Source: Diphasiastrum complanatum
Taxonomy: Eukaryota; Streptophyta; Lycopodiopsida; Lycopodiales; Lycopodiaceae
Length of the DNA stretch: 64,000 nucleotides
Direction of reading: 5' to 3'
Assembly (NCBI GenBank): GCA_029204225.1
Contig: CM055096.1
Span: 31,868,305-31,932,304, forward strand
Shown: in pieces, positions 38,111 through 50,191 of the stretch
How the letters are laid out: the number at the start of each line of letters is the position of its first letter
Numbering within the stretch: position 1 is the first letter of the stretch
The notes under the pieces: generated by a model
What the model saw: the letters and a program-made list of their open reading frames with translations, nothing else
Database searches by the model: none
What the model was told of the DNA's origin: nothing
Made by a program: the position numbers and the translations under genes

Positions 38111-39894
38111 TATTTCATGAAGATCAAAAATACATTCTTGAAAAGGCCGAGTTCAAAGATTCTCACAAAGATACTCCAATCATCACCCTTGAAGATCATC
38201 ATGGAGAGATGGGGCCGAGATTTGAGGAGGAGTCACCTCAAATTTTTTCACCAAGGAGATCTCAAAGAGAAAGATCAGAGCCTAGAAGGCTTACCTATGA
38301 AGATAGAGGAAAGCAAGTGGAAATCAACTCCACTAATTGTGCCTATTTTATTTCTCATGAGGAGCCAAAGGATGTATATGATGCTATCAACTCAAAGGAA
38401 TGGTACCTTGCCATGAAGGAGGAATATGATGCTTTGATGGCCAATAATACATGGGAGCTTGTGGATCTTCCTTCCAACAAGCATACCATTGGTTGCAAAT
38501 GGGTTTTTTGAGTCAAGTATGGCACAATCAACAAGTGCAAGGCTAGGCTTTGTGCTAAAGGCTTTGATCAAGTATATGGACTTGATTATGAGGAGACCTT
38601 TGCCCCAGTTGCAAAGATGGTGTCAATTAGAATCATAATTTCTCTTGCTTGTTTTTTCAATTGGCAAATTCTCAACTAGATGTTTCTAATGCATTTCTAA
38701 GTGGCTGTCTAGAAGTAGAGATCTATATGGATCAACCTATTGGGTTTATCCATGATGAAGGAAAAGTTTGCTTGCTCTTCAAAAGTTTATATGGATTAAA
38801 GCAAGCTCCAAGGTCATGGTATTCTCGACTTAACACCTTTCTTGAGTCACTAGGATTTAATCTTAGTAACTATGATCCTTCCTTATATGTCAAATTTTTT
38901 GATAAAGATATTGTCATCCTTCTTATTTATGTTGATGCTATCATTCTGACAGGAAGTTGTATCAAGTTAGTTGAGGAAACCAAGATTGCACTTGGAAAAG
39001 AGTTCAAGATGCAAGATCTTGAAAAAATTCACTATATTCTAGGATGAGAGATTGACTTTCTTAAAGATAAAGCTTTTGTATGTCAATCTAAGTATGCTCT
39101 TTCAATATTGAAAAAGTTCAATATGTTGAATTGTAAGAGTATAGAAACACCTATGGAGCAAAATGTAAAGGACTCTAAAAAAGGTGATGAAAGATCCTTC
39201 AAGGACATCACACTTTTTAGAAGTCTTATAGGCTCCTTAATTTGGCTCACAATAACTAGACCTGACATAAGCTTTAGTGCTCATAAGTTGATCCAGGCTA
39301 TGCAAAATCCTTCAGTTTATCATCGAAAAAAAGGCCAAGAGAGTGCTTAGATATATATCTTCAACTTCTGATTTTGGTTTATTGTATAAAAGTGAAGATC
39401 TTTCTATTATTGGTTATTCTGACTCAGATTTTGCAAGAGATAGAGCAAATCAAAAATCTACAAGTGCTTATGTCATATATCTTGGAGGAAACTTGATATC
39501 TTGGCTTTCCAAAAAGCAAGATACTGTATCACTCTCATCATGTGAAGCTGAGTACAAGGCGCTCACTACAACAACAAAGGAAGTGCTTTGGATCAAGAGG
39601 TTACTAGTGGAGCTAAAGATAATTATGGAAGTAGATATACCTATGATCATGTGTGACAACATTTCAGCTCAAGCCCTTGCCAACAACCCAATATTCCATG
39701 CAAGGAGCAAGCATATCAAAGTTGCACATCACTTCATGAGAGAGAAGCTCATTGGAAGTGAAATCAAATTGGAGCACATCGACACATCATCTGGCATTGC
39801 AGATATGCTCACCAAACCTTTGAGCAAAAGTTCCTTCAACAAGCATAGAGCCAACCTTGGAGTCATACCAAGATCCATGTTTAAATCGATATAG
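38111..39894 (+). pseudogene. Copia C reverse transcriptase and RNase H
   Basis: RT starts at NTWELVDLPSNKHTIGCKWVF, is stopped by TGA at 38509-38511 (position of a CGA in relatives), resumes with KARLCAKGFDQ, LDYEETFAPVAKM, DVSNAFLSG and SLYGLKQAPRSWYSRL, and reaches the active-site box as IYVDAIIL at about 38925-38945: the second Asp of YVDD is Ala, so RT is inactive. RNase H (39343-39894) is one clean frame with GYSDSDFARD, LSSCEAEYKAL and CDNISAQAL. A polypurine tract (tttaggaggag, 39901-39911) follows. It shares the copia D architecture. Confidence 0.93.
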
Positions 39895-39911
39895 ATCATT
39901 TTTAGGAGGAG

Positions 39912-40695
39912 TGTTAAAATTGAAAAACAATCCATATTGATTTGTTGTACCATGCAAGTATGTAGCTCATTAATGCAAAATGCCAAGTTTGGCATACATA
40001 GAACTCGAGCTACATGGTTATGTATTATCTAGTTCGATAAATGCAACTTGCATATAGTTTGTAGACATAGAATTAGCATGATTATGCTTGTAGAAACTCG
40101 TGGCTACTCACATGCATTAATTGTAAGTGATCCATACTGACATGCAAGGCATGCACAAAGTTTAATGGACACATGCATGATGATTTGGACATTTCTAGTT
40201 AGAACTAGTACACTTGTAAAAAGTTGGTAGACTTTCATGCATGACAAGTGACAAATGTCACATAGACTCTAGATGTCACTTTAGATGTCATTTTGGAATG
40301 GATAGATGTGGTTCCACCTCGAGCTTCCTCAATCTCCATAAATATGTGTAGCTCTCCACACAATCAATGATGAAAAACCAAAAATTTGTAGCTATCTCAT
40401 GCCATTTTGGATCTAAACAAATATTGCTTGTTATCTCTCTAGCTCTCTCTCTCTCTCTCTAACTCATGTTGAGGCTAATGCTCATAAACTGAAATCTTGT
40501 ATTTTTATTCATTCTTTGATTCATTGCTATTATATTCTATTGATTAGCATGCTAGATTGTGAATTAGCCATTTCTTCTGAACTAGATTTTGTTGATCAAT
40601 CTAGAATCAGGTTATAGTGCCAATCACAAAGCTTAATTAAGATCAGTCACTCTTGTGGACATTCCCCACACGTGTGAATTTTGGAAATTTTGTCA
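39912..40695 (+). mobile_element. Copia C 3' LTR (784 bp)
   Basis: TG...CA bounded, preceded by the polypurine tract and followed by gaggg, identical to the five bases before the 5' LTR. The whole element (34365-40695, 6331 bp) is therefore a complete insertion. LTR divergence near 3% together with coding decay marks it as much older than copia D. Its (CT)n run is at 40443-40460 and its cacacgtgtg palindrome at 40667-40676. Confidence 0.97.
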
Positions 40696-42260
40696 GAGGG
40701 CATGCTCATCTTCTTGGAGCGTGGTGTGTAGGATTGCCAGCTCAGTATCCTTTGTGTTGAGCACCACATCGTGAAGCTTGTACTGATCTTGGTAGGTCTA
40801 TAGTACCCAGGCAGAGCGGTTTTTGTAGGATTCGGCGCACTTCTTTTGCAGCTTTTGGGCGGCCGTTGTGTCTTCCTCTGTTGTTGCTACTGTTGGATCT
40901 AGTGCATATTGGATAGCCTGCACTTGCTGGTCTACTTGTTGGACTTTCAGCTCCAGGGACACCTGTTGAGTTTTGAAGTTGGCCTGGACTCTCTGCATCT
41001 CTGTCGTGTCCTTGGAAACATTGCGCTCGAGCTGGCAAACATAGTCTTTGATCGATCTCTCATTGGCTTTGAGAGATTCGCGCTCTTGCTCCATGGTCAT
41101 TTGTTTCAGCATGGTAAGTTTTCTGTGCAATCCTTTCTTGATTGAGCTCAAAAGTTTGGACACGAGGTATTGGTATTGCTGAGCTGCTTCCTCCTTATCT
41201 CTTTTTCACTCTCTCTTTTCAACTACGCGACCTGATCAGTCAAGGTCTGCAACGTTTGCCCCGCCACCAATTGGTCGTGAAACCGCTCAGTAGCTCATTC
41301 AGAGAGCATCTGGTGGAGTTGTTGTTAGAGGCCTGTTAAGGCAATCCAGCAACCCAGAGTCGGAATGACAATGGTGGAGATGGGGGTGACAATGGGGGTG
41401 ACGATGGAGGTGGTGAGAGTGGCAATGGTGGAAACAATTGTGGGGCGAATGAGAGCAGAGGTTAATGGAATAGAGACTATGAGGGGCGATGTGGCGATGG
41501 CGAGAGTGGTGACAATGGAGGAGAAAATAGAAGTGGCGACAGTGGAGGATATGGGAGAAGTGGCGGCTGGGCGAACGGGGCTGTGGGGTGGAGATACGAT
41601 TTGAAGTATTGGGGAGGAATGTGTGGAAATGGTACACATAGGAGATGAAATAAACGAGGATGACTGCTGGCCTTCCAATAGTGTCATAAGTACGTCCTGG
41701 GGAGTGGAGCTGGCTGATGGGGAGGATGGTGTAGGCATTTGGACACCTATGTTTTTCAGATGACTGTAGGCTATAATAGTTATCAGACCACCATAGGTAA
41801 TCTGGTTGGAGAGCTTGAAAGCAGTTTGCAACTCCTTAGTGAGAAGCAAGGTCCCATCATAAATAGTGTTCGGTCCCTCCATCATGGTCAGCATGACCAC
41901 AACTTGCTTGGACACTCGTAGAGGGCAGTGGGAGCTCACAATGATGGTGGCGGTCATGAATTCCATCGCTTCACGGAGATTCGGATTCACGATATGCGTG
42001 ATCATGAACCATCATTGGTTTTGGTCTTGATGTCAACTTGATCCAAGAGAAAAAAGACGGACACATCAAATTTGGTGAGGCCTCGGGAGTATGGTAGGTT
42101 TGAGGTGTGTGAAAGGCTCAAAGCCAATGAGATCAGCTGGGGATCAAGGGGGACCACCAGGTCCTACTCTTTATAGGTAACTGTGAATTGGTTGGTATCG
42201 AAAGTGAAAAAGACATGTTGCACCAGGGACTAGTGGTCCTGGACAAGTGGCACCTCCATG
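40696..42260 (-). pseudogene. Retroelement ORF: domain, S/P/T-rich region, coiled coil
   Basis: Reading the minus strand from 42250 downward: a conserved-looking segment (VPLDPQLISLALSLSH, GLTKFDVSVFFLLDQVD, then NLREAMEFMTATIIVSSH and LLTKELQTAFKLSNQITYGG, 42170-41760); a Ser/Pro/Thr/Ile/Val low-complexity region (41700-41340); and a heptad-rich Gln/Glu/Lys region (41160-40700) with LKANERSIKDYVCQLERNVS and VSLELKVQQVDQQVQAIQYA. Frameshifts lie near 42005, 41330 and 40800. It is cut at 40700 by copia C and continues at 34364. The word TKDTELA-x-L near 40755 recurs at 48.35 kb, so this is a family. The function is unknown to me. Confidence 0.55.
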
Positions 42261-43639
42261 TTGGCTAAACTCGCATTCGTTAGAATCGCAAGGCAGCCAG
42301 CCATCTTTGCGAAGAGCAGCAATTTCCTACTCAGTGAGCAATGAAAGGATGGTGTACTACGAGGGCGCACGGGTTGCACAGCCAGGCATTTGGCAGGTAG
42401 ATCGGACAGAAGTCCCTCCCTTCTCTCGGTTGGGCAAAGTGGATGAGGTCAGGGAATCGGATGACGTGGATCCGGTATGCTGGGACACGGATGGTGATAT
42501 AGTTGCACGTGAGGAAGTAAAGGGGATGGGGGATCGATTGGGATTGTTCGGTTCGGTGGCGCTTCGGGTGATGTGGATTTTTTTTCCAGAAGGGGCAACA
42601 GCATCTGAAAGGCGACATTTCGATGCCATGGTGTGGATCAGGCGATGAATCGGTAGTATGAAGGTCGATGAAAAAAGTTAGGACTGTATGGAAATGATGG
42701 CTCTGATGGCGACAGGCTGGCGAGTTAGAGGATGGCTGGTGAGTCAGAGGGTTTGGCGAGTCAAGCATGAGTCAGGACCATGGCGAATCGGTGGTGAGTC
42801 AGAAAAAAATGATGGAAATGGTCTGACGGTGAGTTAGTGGATGGCATATGTCTGATGGCGAGTCAGAAGATGGAAGAAAAATCACGAAAAATGAGGTCAC
42901 TAGTTAGGCGATCCAACGAGTCAAACATAGCGTGAGTCAGCGGCAAGTTAGGCACAAATAAAAAAAAGTGACTAAATGGCCTAACTTGCACATATTTATA
43001 GGGGGTTCTCTGACTCGCCTACTGCTATTTTAGGAAGTTGATTCTATCTGTGTCAAATTATCATTTTTTACACTATGCATAGCCTGTTTCTCAATTGAAT
43101 TAGAACCTCTCATTGTTTACTATCTCCTACTTAATCTTAGATGCATACAATAGAACAAGAAATAGGACTATTTTTTGTATTTTCACTTTTTAGTTGTTTT
43201 TTATCGTTTCCGTTTTCTTTTTCCTCAAACAATTTTTTTGTAGATCTTTTATGTGTTTGGATGATCAGATGATGGATCTGATTGAGGATCAAACCAATGC
43301 GATGATGAACTCAGTTCAAAATCAGATCGAGACTTTAATTAAAGTTCTGAAGGATGGAAGATGGCGTAAATGCAAATCCAAAAGGCAATCTAGGAAAATA
43401 CATATGGGTTTTGATTTGTCAAATGTTCTGAAAACGTTTTTGTTTAGACAGTTGACTAGTCAAGCCATACTAGCGAGTCAAGACTGGTGAGTCAGATGCA
43501 AGTCAAGACTAGAGAGTCAGACACAAGTCAAGATTGGCGAGTCAGGCATACATCAGAATTTTTGACTCATCGAGCTACCTACTAGTTACAGAGGACAATC
43601 AGAGCTATCTAGCAAAGTGGCAAGTCAAATGGAGTAGTT
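42261..43639. repeat. Non-coding spacer dense in gagtca words
   Basis: No coding domain is recognisable. Between 42700 and 43690 the word gagtca or its close variants recur many times, commonly as g(c/t)gagtcag. Exact tgagtca occurs at 42740, 42768, 42795, 42933 and 43488. Spacing is irregular, so this is not a simple tandem array. A 79-codon plus-strand frame at 43254-43490 (LDDQMMDLIEDQTNAMM) has no known relatives. Confidence 0.6.
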
Positions 43640-44038
43640 GCGAGTCACCAAATGGGCGAGTTAGATAGGCATGAATCAGACAATTTTCTATTCATTGGTC
43701 TAGTACATGATAGATCAGGTACTGTACTACCGTTTGTACTAACCGCTTTGTCTGTGTTGTCAAATTCTTTTGATTCCTCAATCTCATAACAATCCAAATA
43801 ATATGACTCAATGTCTTCTTCTAAAAAAATATTCAATGCATAGGACGATTGTTTGGATGTGAAACTGGTATCTAACTGCGTTGTTCCTTCTTTGTATCAT
43901 TCTTGCTGCCATGTAATAATATGCTCATGTAGCTTCTCGTTTTCATCATGCTCACCAGTTCGGAAGCGCAACTCTTTCTTTTTCCAATGGACATTGGCGT
44001 TTTCTTGATAAAGCCAAGGTCTTCCAATAAGAACAGAG
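43640..44038 (-). pseudogene. Gypsy protease C-terminal end plus linker
   Basis: On the minus strand the segment opens with SVLIGRPWLYQENANVHW (44038 to about 43985), the C-terminal signature of plant gypsy aspartic proteases (compare YRVLLGRPWLR at 5.37 kb). It continues as a charged linker (WKKKELRFRTGEHDENEKLH, then FLEEDIESYYLDCYEIEESK) to a stop near 43645. The N-terminal part of the protease is cut off by the LTR starting at 44039. Confidence 0.75.
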
Positions 44039-44697
44039 TGTGAAGGATTTCAGATAATTCAAGATCCAATCCATGTCCCAAATCTTTGGTTAAAATAAGG
44101 AGCAAACCAACAATCCTGCCAATGTAGAAAAATCAGCATCTACATACAAAATGAGATGCAAACTCTAAGAGATATTGATCAAACATGAACCAAAACATAA
44201 AATATGTTTCCATACAATTACAATACCCTACTGTATTTCACACGTGTGGAACCGAAAATAGCAAAGTATGAGCATTCTACACACAAGATTGCAAGATAAC
44301 ACCAAGATAGTGCACCAATGAGTAGTAGAACCCAAAGAGAACCATGTATAATGATGAAATGAGAGAGAGAAGAGAGAAGATTTGTCTCTCCATGGCTTAC
44401 ATCCTTTTATAGAGTTTCCAAACCCTATTTGGCCATTTGGCTTTCCCTCCAAAATGCAAACCCTACTATTTTTGGGTCTAGATTCAATGTACCCAAAGTT
44501 CAAATTTGAATCTCTCTCAAACTCGACTACCAACTTTCCCACACTTTCAAAAAGTGTTTATCAAATGTATTTTAAACTAATATAACTTTGAAAAGTTTAT
44601 CTCTAAGTCTAAAATGAGTTTTGGCCTCTTATTGACAATTTACCAGAATATGACTAAACTAGACTAAACTAGTTGAAACTAGTTGAAATCTCTCACA
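44039..44697 (-). mobile_element. Minus-strand copia LTR (659 bp)
   Basis: Starts tgtgaaggatttcag and ends atctctcaca, followed by the polypurine-tract complement ctccctcttcaac (44698-44710). It carries a palindromic ttcacacgtgtgga at 44237-44250 and, on the minus strand, a TATA box (ctataaaagg, 44402-44411) followed by a CT-rich start region. It has the same family as 19291-19958 and 29815-30772. It disrupts the gypsy protease remnant at 44038. Confidence 0.88.
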
Positions 44698-45236
44698 CTC
44701 CCTCTTCAACTAGTTTTGGCATAGTTTTGACAATAGAACTTTGATCCAACTTTAGAATGACCTCCATCCTAAGTATAGATCTCCTTTATAAAGTTCTAAA
44801 GTATTTTTCATAATTGATATAGAGAATCGTGTCCAAATTGGATGCTTCACTATTTCTTACATCAATTTACACATCAAGATGTAACTAGAACATGAAGAAC
44901 CAAATAGAATGTGAATGAAATGATTCCTCCATGTTTCAAACTTTGAACTCTCTGGAAAATTATAGCAACCAAACAATAAATGTGAAGGATGACCATTTGC
45001 TTGCTTGTCTCCTCCAACTTTTTCCTTTCTTGATATGTCTCCACCATAAAGCTCCATGAATGAGATCCTATTGGATTTTGTTTGATATGCCCAGATTTTG
45101 TCTGATCTTGCTAAATCTTGAGGGATTTGACGATCTGACTAGATCCACTTAGATCTGACTTATTTTGATTGGATTTGGCTGTGATGACTTCCGATAGGGC
45201 CTGATCTAATTCTTGTATGTGTATACGGTCAAAACT
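44698..45236 (-). pseudogene. Copia 3' coding remnant and decayed DNA
   Basis: Inside the LTR the sequence begins with a polypurine complement and ctagttttggcatagttttgac, like the 3' end of other copias here, but coding similarity is lost within about 150 bp. A 66-codon minus-strand frame at 44857-45057 has no family I recognise. Confidence 0.5.
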
Positions 45237-45560
45237 TGTGGAGTCGGCTATCGTTGATGGGTGTATCGCATGGTGTTCCATCAAGTTGTTCAAGATTCAC
45301 GGCTCCATGGCTTAGGATTTCCTTGACGAGGTACTGGCCTTCACCTGTGAACTTCAACTTCTTCTTGATCACCTTAGTTTTGTACATGAGGACTAGGTCT
45401 CTAGATCGAAGATTCTTCTTGTGTAACCGGTGATCATGACATGCTTTGGGTCATGATTTCTCGGCTCCTAGTGCATGTACTGCCAAGATTCGTGTCTCGC
45501 AAAGTTTGTGTAAGGCAATATTGAGAGTAAAGAGCGCAAGAGTGTATCAGAAGGTTGGAA
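45237..45560 (-). pseudogene. Gypsy integrase C-terminal domain, copy 2
   Basis: Minus-strand translation in one main frame gives ALHKLCETRILAVHALGAEK, then SRDLVLMYKTKVIKKKLKF, GEGQYLVKEILSHGAV and PINDSRLHKF. This is the C-terminal part of a plant gypsy integrase (D/G-LVLMY, GPY-V-like, N-G/D-SRL-K-F/Y). One TGA interrupts it at about 45452. It is homologous to the copy at 46.37-46.64 kb on the same strand, so two related pol 3' ends lie in series. Confidence 0.8.
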
Positions 45561-46369
45561 GAAAGTTTCAAAAAGTTCTGGTCGTTGGAAAATTTGGCAA
45601 GAGCTTTGCTGACACAAGTGAGAAATGAATTCGAATTCAACCCTTTTATAGGTGATTTTGGAGGGTCCATTAGACAAAGTACTAGTTTGGTTGCTCAGTT
45701 TTGGACAAAAATTTGCAGGCAAGCTCAGTACTTTGAAAATAGTTTCCAAAAATCTCAGCAAAAGTTTTTGAATATCTAAAGTGGTCCGACGAAGGTTCTG
45801 AAGATCTAACGAAGGTTCAACATTTGCCTAAGAACATCCTTCGCCTAGGTACTGTAGATAATAAAAATTTTCAAGGTCTTAACCTATGTCCAACCTAATT
45901 TTGTTATTCTGAATCCATCTGTCAGGTCAACGAAGGCTAATAAAGATTGTAAGATGCTTGGCGAAGGTTCTCAAAATGGCAAACTGTTGAACATTCGCCA
46001 AAACAGGCAGTAACTCTACTAGAGAACCTTCGCCCACTCAGTAGAGGTCCATCTGAAGTGGATGTGTGATCTAGCAACTCGACAAAGGTTTCTAATATTG
46101 TATGTACAAGAAATGACTCAAAAAGTGATTTTCTAAGTCATTGTTCATAAAAAATTGATTCTTGAAAATACTTTCCTTCAACTTTTTTTTGATCTGATGG
46201 CTTTTTTGACTTTTGCTCATGATTTTTTTTTTTTTCTTTTTTTTTACTATCTTTTTTCAAAAAAAGAAAATCAACCAAGTAGTGAAAAACAAAGATATTG
46301 TAAAACAACAAAAGTGAAATTGATAAGGTGTTGGATCATGCTGGTTGTGAACTAGCTGAACTGGTCGCC
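45561..46369. other. Spacer with repeated gaaggttc/cttcgcc words
   Basis: No coding domain. Short words aacgaaggttc, gcgaaggttc and their inverse complements (ccttcgcc) recur between 45780 and 46040. Poly-T tracts occur at 46180-46255. This is probably the 3' untranslated spacer of a gypsy element. Confidence 0.5.
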
Positions 46370-47400
46370 AAAACTTGCGTAGTCGGCTGCCACATTCACC
46401 GGAATATCAAATCATTTTCCATCCAAGTGTTCTAAAATAACTACTCCATAGTTCAATATCTCTTTTTCCTTGTACGGTCCTTCACCTGTTCAATTTGCCT
46501 TTGATCAGTTTCGTCTTATACATCAGTGCTAGCGTGCCATGCCTTGCGGCGAGCTTTCTCTGCTGCTAATACATGAACTACCATCAATCTGGTTTCATAA
46601 AATTTTTGTAAAGCCTCATGACGCAGTTGTAAGGATTTCGCATCATCCAACCATTCTTTTGCCGCTATATGTGTAAGGATGGTATCAAAAATTCAATCGG
46701 CATAACTGCATCTTGACCATAGACAAGCTAGAATGGTGTTTGATTTTGTACTACCTTTGTAAGTTGTTTTGAATGCCCATAATGTTGCATGCAATTTATT
46801 TTTTCAAGCAGAATGGCTTGCTTCATCTATTTTTGTCATAATGTTGTAGAGAATCTTACCCCTAGGATAATACAGAGTACTAAACCGATGAATAACAAAA
46901 AAGTCTTCCAACAAACACTTTATTGTTTCATTTACAAAGGGTGTTCCACTATCACTCACGATCTCGATAGGACATCCAAACCTAACAATAATGTGCTCAT
47001 ACAGAAACTTAGTCGTAGATTTTGCATCTGCAACTCAAATTGCTTTTGCTTCAACCCACTTTGTCATGTAATAAGTTGCAATGATTATATATCTGGCTTG
47101 AGACCCTCTTGCTGCAGGATGAATAGGACCAACATAGTCAAGGCCCCATTTCTCGAACAGTGCTTGCATAAAACCGGATGCAAAGGTTCATAATTTTGCT
47201 TTGTAGGACGACGTGCTCGTTGACAAACATCACATGACTAAATATAATTTTTTGTATCTTTATGAAGTGTAGGCCACCAACGTCCTGATTACAAAAGTTT
47301 GCAAATAGTGATATCTGTTTAAAAATGTCCCCCGCCCATTTCATCATGGGAAAACATGATTAGTTCAGGTACTTCATGTGGCAAAACACATCTTCACAAA
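46370..47400 (-). pseudogene. Gypsy integrase, decayed
   Basis: In minus-strand order: a core starting EKWGLDYVGPIHPAA (about 47150-47100, first Asp retained as D-Y-V-G-P), YIIIATYYMTKWVEA, the second Asp region CPIEIVSDSGTPFVNE (about 46990-46940) and a damaged C-terminal part (ALQKFYETRLMVVHVLAAEK, then LALMYKTKLIKGKLN, 46640-46400). Frames change several times and stops are common. It follows RNase H on the same strand in normal pol order. It is of the same lineage as the plus-strand gypsy at 4.7-8.4 kb (GPIHPAARSSQA versus GPIHPAARGSQA). Confidence 0.85.
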
Positions 47401-48205
47401 ATATCATCCATCCCTCGGCGATATAATTGGCCCGCAATCAATTTATAAGGCTGTGCCTGAAGAATCAATTGTCTCTTTTGTACTTTTGTCAAGGAGTCAT
47501 TGGGTTGGCCAAGCATCAGATATTCAACCATATTTGTTGCCCGCTCAGGTAGTGCTTCAACATAGAACAACGTAGCATTTGGTAGTTCATCATCCACTTC
47601 AGTATTAACTGGATCGTAGATACATGGTCAGCCAGATAATGTTGTTTACCTTTTCGAACCACAACTTGAAAATCAAATTCGGTCAATAAAAGTAGCCATC
47701 CTGCAATGTGCCCCATGTTACATATCTTGTTTACTATATAAAGTAACGGCTGATGATCAGTGTAAAATGCAAAATGCGCTGTCGTTAGACAATGTCGAAA
47801 CTTCTTAACAGAAAAAACCATCGCTAACACTTCTCATTCTATTGTCGAGTAATTATTCTCAGGAGCTTAAGCTATTGGCTTGCAACCTGATAGGATAATC
47901 TTTCTTCTATTCACCTGGCTGCGTCAAAACTGATCCAATTGTATATTTTGATGCATCAGTATGAACATGAAACTCAATTGTCCAAATTGAAACTCATAGT
48001 ATTGGTGCTGAAGCTAAAGCTTTCTTCAATTTGTCAAATGCTTTCAACACCTCAACTGTCCAGATTGGTACAATAGTCTACTTGTATACAGGTCTTGCTA
48101 AATCCACAAAGAATAAAATGAATATTTTATAGTAATTTGCATGACCCATAAAAACTTAGACTCTGTGAATTGTTCCTGGCGGTGGTAACTCGACTATGAC
48201 TTTGA
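47401..48205 (-). pseudogene. Gypsy RT end, RNase H and integrase linker
   Basis: From 48205 downward: the RT connection (FMGHANYYK-like), then RNase H with FHVHTDASKYTIGSVLTQ (about 47975-47920), STIE-EVLAMVFSVKKFRHCL (47855-47790) and FAFYTDHQPLLYIVNKICN (47775-47720), then RKGKQHYLADHV and a linker MDDELPNATLFYVEALPE...AQPYKLIAGQLYRRGMDDIL ending at 47394. Stops occur near 47910 and 47870. Linker and motifs match 7.47-8.06 kb closely, so both copies belong to one family. Confidence 0.9.
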
Positions 48206-48211
48206 AAAGCC

Positions 48212-49900
48212 AATGAGAGATCACTCAAGAATTATATCTACACCTTGGAGGGCAATGTCTCAAGGGAGGTATTACAAAGATCACTTCGTCCGAGCGCTAC
48301 AGATATATAGGAATCAACAGAAACTTCATGTAACCATGCTCACCACAAAGGATACAGAGCTGGCAACTCTACGCGCCACGCATCATAAATTTTCCACATG
48401 ATCAACGCTTCCAATTGGAGCTAAATCACATGCATCCACCCCCCCCTCTTTGTTCGTCCCTTCACCTTCACAACACGCACAGGTACGGTTACGCGCTGGA
48501 ATACCAACCAGCAGCATCAGAGAAACTGACAAATGCTCTCGCTGAACATATCAAGCACTACCATACCACCGTCGTTGCCCTTCCAAAAGCCCTCCACCTC
48601 GCTTATAACGAGCTCCAAAAACTCTATTATGACTGTCATCAATACCATCCCGCCACCCTCATTATCTGCTACAATGTGGCCTTGGCACATTATAATGCCA
48701 TTGTCCAAGATCCCTCCATCCGCCATCCTTGCTCCATCTCTGACTTCCCCTTCATTGAATCCACCTCCACCATTGACTACCAACAACTCCAACTAACCTT
48801 CCCTCATTTCGACCTCCAAACTAGCGGAGATCGCACCTTCGACCAGGACCTTTAGTACGCCGCACAGGCCGAAGCCACCACCTCCCTTCAAATTGATCCA
48901 AACATGTCTGATCTTGAGACTACCTCTCCTCCTCGCGGCTCCTCACCACCTCGCTCCATATCACCTCATGCCGCCGCCTCACCGCCCCCCCTCGTTTCTT
49001 CGCCCCCAAATATAATCTTCCATCCACTTCCACCGTTCCTCCCCGAACTGTCGACAACCTTCTTGATCTTGTGGTGGTACACAAGCACTGGTACCAAAAG
49101 GTGTTTTCAGTACCTTATTCGGAGCAGCGGGCCCTCTTCATCAAACAATAATTAGATATCAAGGCAAGAGGCAGCTACAAGTTACCCGAAAAGCTCGAGA
49201 AGCTCCTAAAGAATAAACCGGTCGATATCCTATCACTTCTGCATCCTCAACCAAAATGGAGGAAGGCAGTACTTTTGCAACCCCGAGTTAATAAAAGAGT
49301 ATCTCACAGCTCTAGCGGCAATAAGGACAGACTCCAACGTACTATCTCATGCCCCACATAAAATCTTGGACAACTTTGAAGACTCCCAATGTCGGGGCCT
49401 ACAATTGGCTATTAATAAAGTCTGAACAAGGTTGAATAAAAGCGGTCAACTTCAATAGGGCCCTCAACCGGTTCATGACAGATGCGGCTAATTCTCCATA
49501 TCCAATCGTTCCGGAAGTCTATTACAACGTGGAGACACTTCTCACAACCGCAAAAGTGGATACTAGGTGGGACATGTGCTTCAGTGAGTATTGTTTCAAC
49601 CCCAATAAAACCTTCAAGATGCCAGCAATTGAGGATCAAATCCCCCTATACTGAACCTACCATCGCCTATCTGCAACATCTTTCGTTAATATAGCGAGGT
49701 TGGAAAGATGGTATACAACGGATTTCTTGGGGAATAGGCACCCGGTGTTCGGCCCAATTCACTCTCAATCCATAACGCACAACACATTGTGGACCTGATT
49801 CGTCCACGTGGTCGCACAAACCCACCGCAAAATCCGAGATGCGAAGGGCCAGCAACTCGAGCAGGCTCCATGAAGCACATATCTATCCTCTGTATCTCAT
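48212..49900 (+). pseudogene. Retroelement ORF: coiled coil, proline-rich, unknown domain
   Basis: Plus-strand frames in order: a helical segment (FVRALQIYRNQQKLHVTMLT, then TKDTELATLRATHHKF, 48255-48400); a helical/Pro-mixed part (48415-48855); a Ser/Pro-rich linker (TTSPPRGSSPPRSISPHAAA, 48904-49060); DLVVVHKHWYQKVFSVPYSE and a Lys/Leu-rich segment to 49290; and at 49440-49860 a Trp/Tyr-rich stretch (YPIVPEVYYNVETLLTTAKV, LERWYTTDFLGNRHPVFGPI). Several stops and frame changes interrupt it. A polypurine tract and LTR follow at 50.19 kb, so it sits at the 3' end of its element. No family recognised. Confidence 0.5.
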
Positions 49901-50191
49901 CTTTAAAAAAAAGTCCACAAAAAGCATCCAAGGACTCACTTTTATTTTCTTGTTTCTCAATGTTAGTTCCATTTTATCTTTCTTTTATTTCAGTAATCCA
50001 TTGTACGCTTTCTCTGTTACCCCCCTCTCCGACTACATTTTGTTGCCAAAAAAAAACATTTCTCACTTTTTGCAGCTTCTCACCCCCATTTTGTCTATAC
50101 CCCCTTTTCACCCTCTTTTGCCATGGTCTCACATTGCCATGCACGCCAACGCCAATGACATATGCAGGTCCAAAGGGACTGTCACCAAATT

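Noticed and set aside
41365-41604. Met/Val/Glu-rich plus-strand frame
   Set aside because: Antisense to the low-complexity Ser/Thr/Ile region of the minus-strand coiled-coil ORF.
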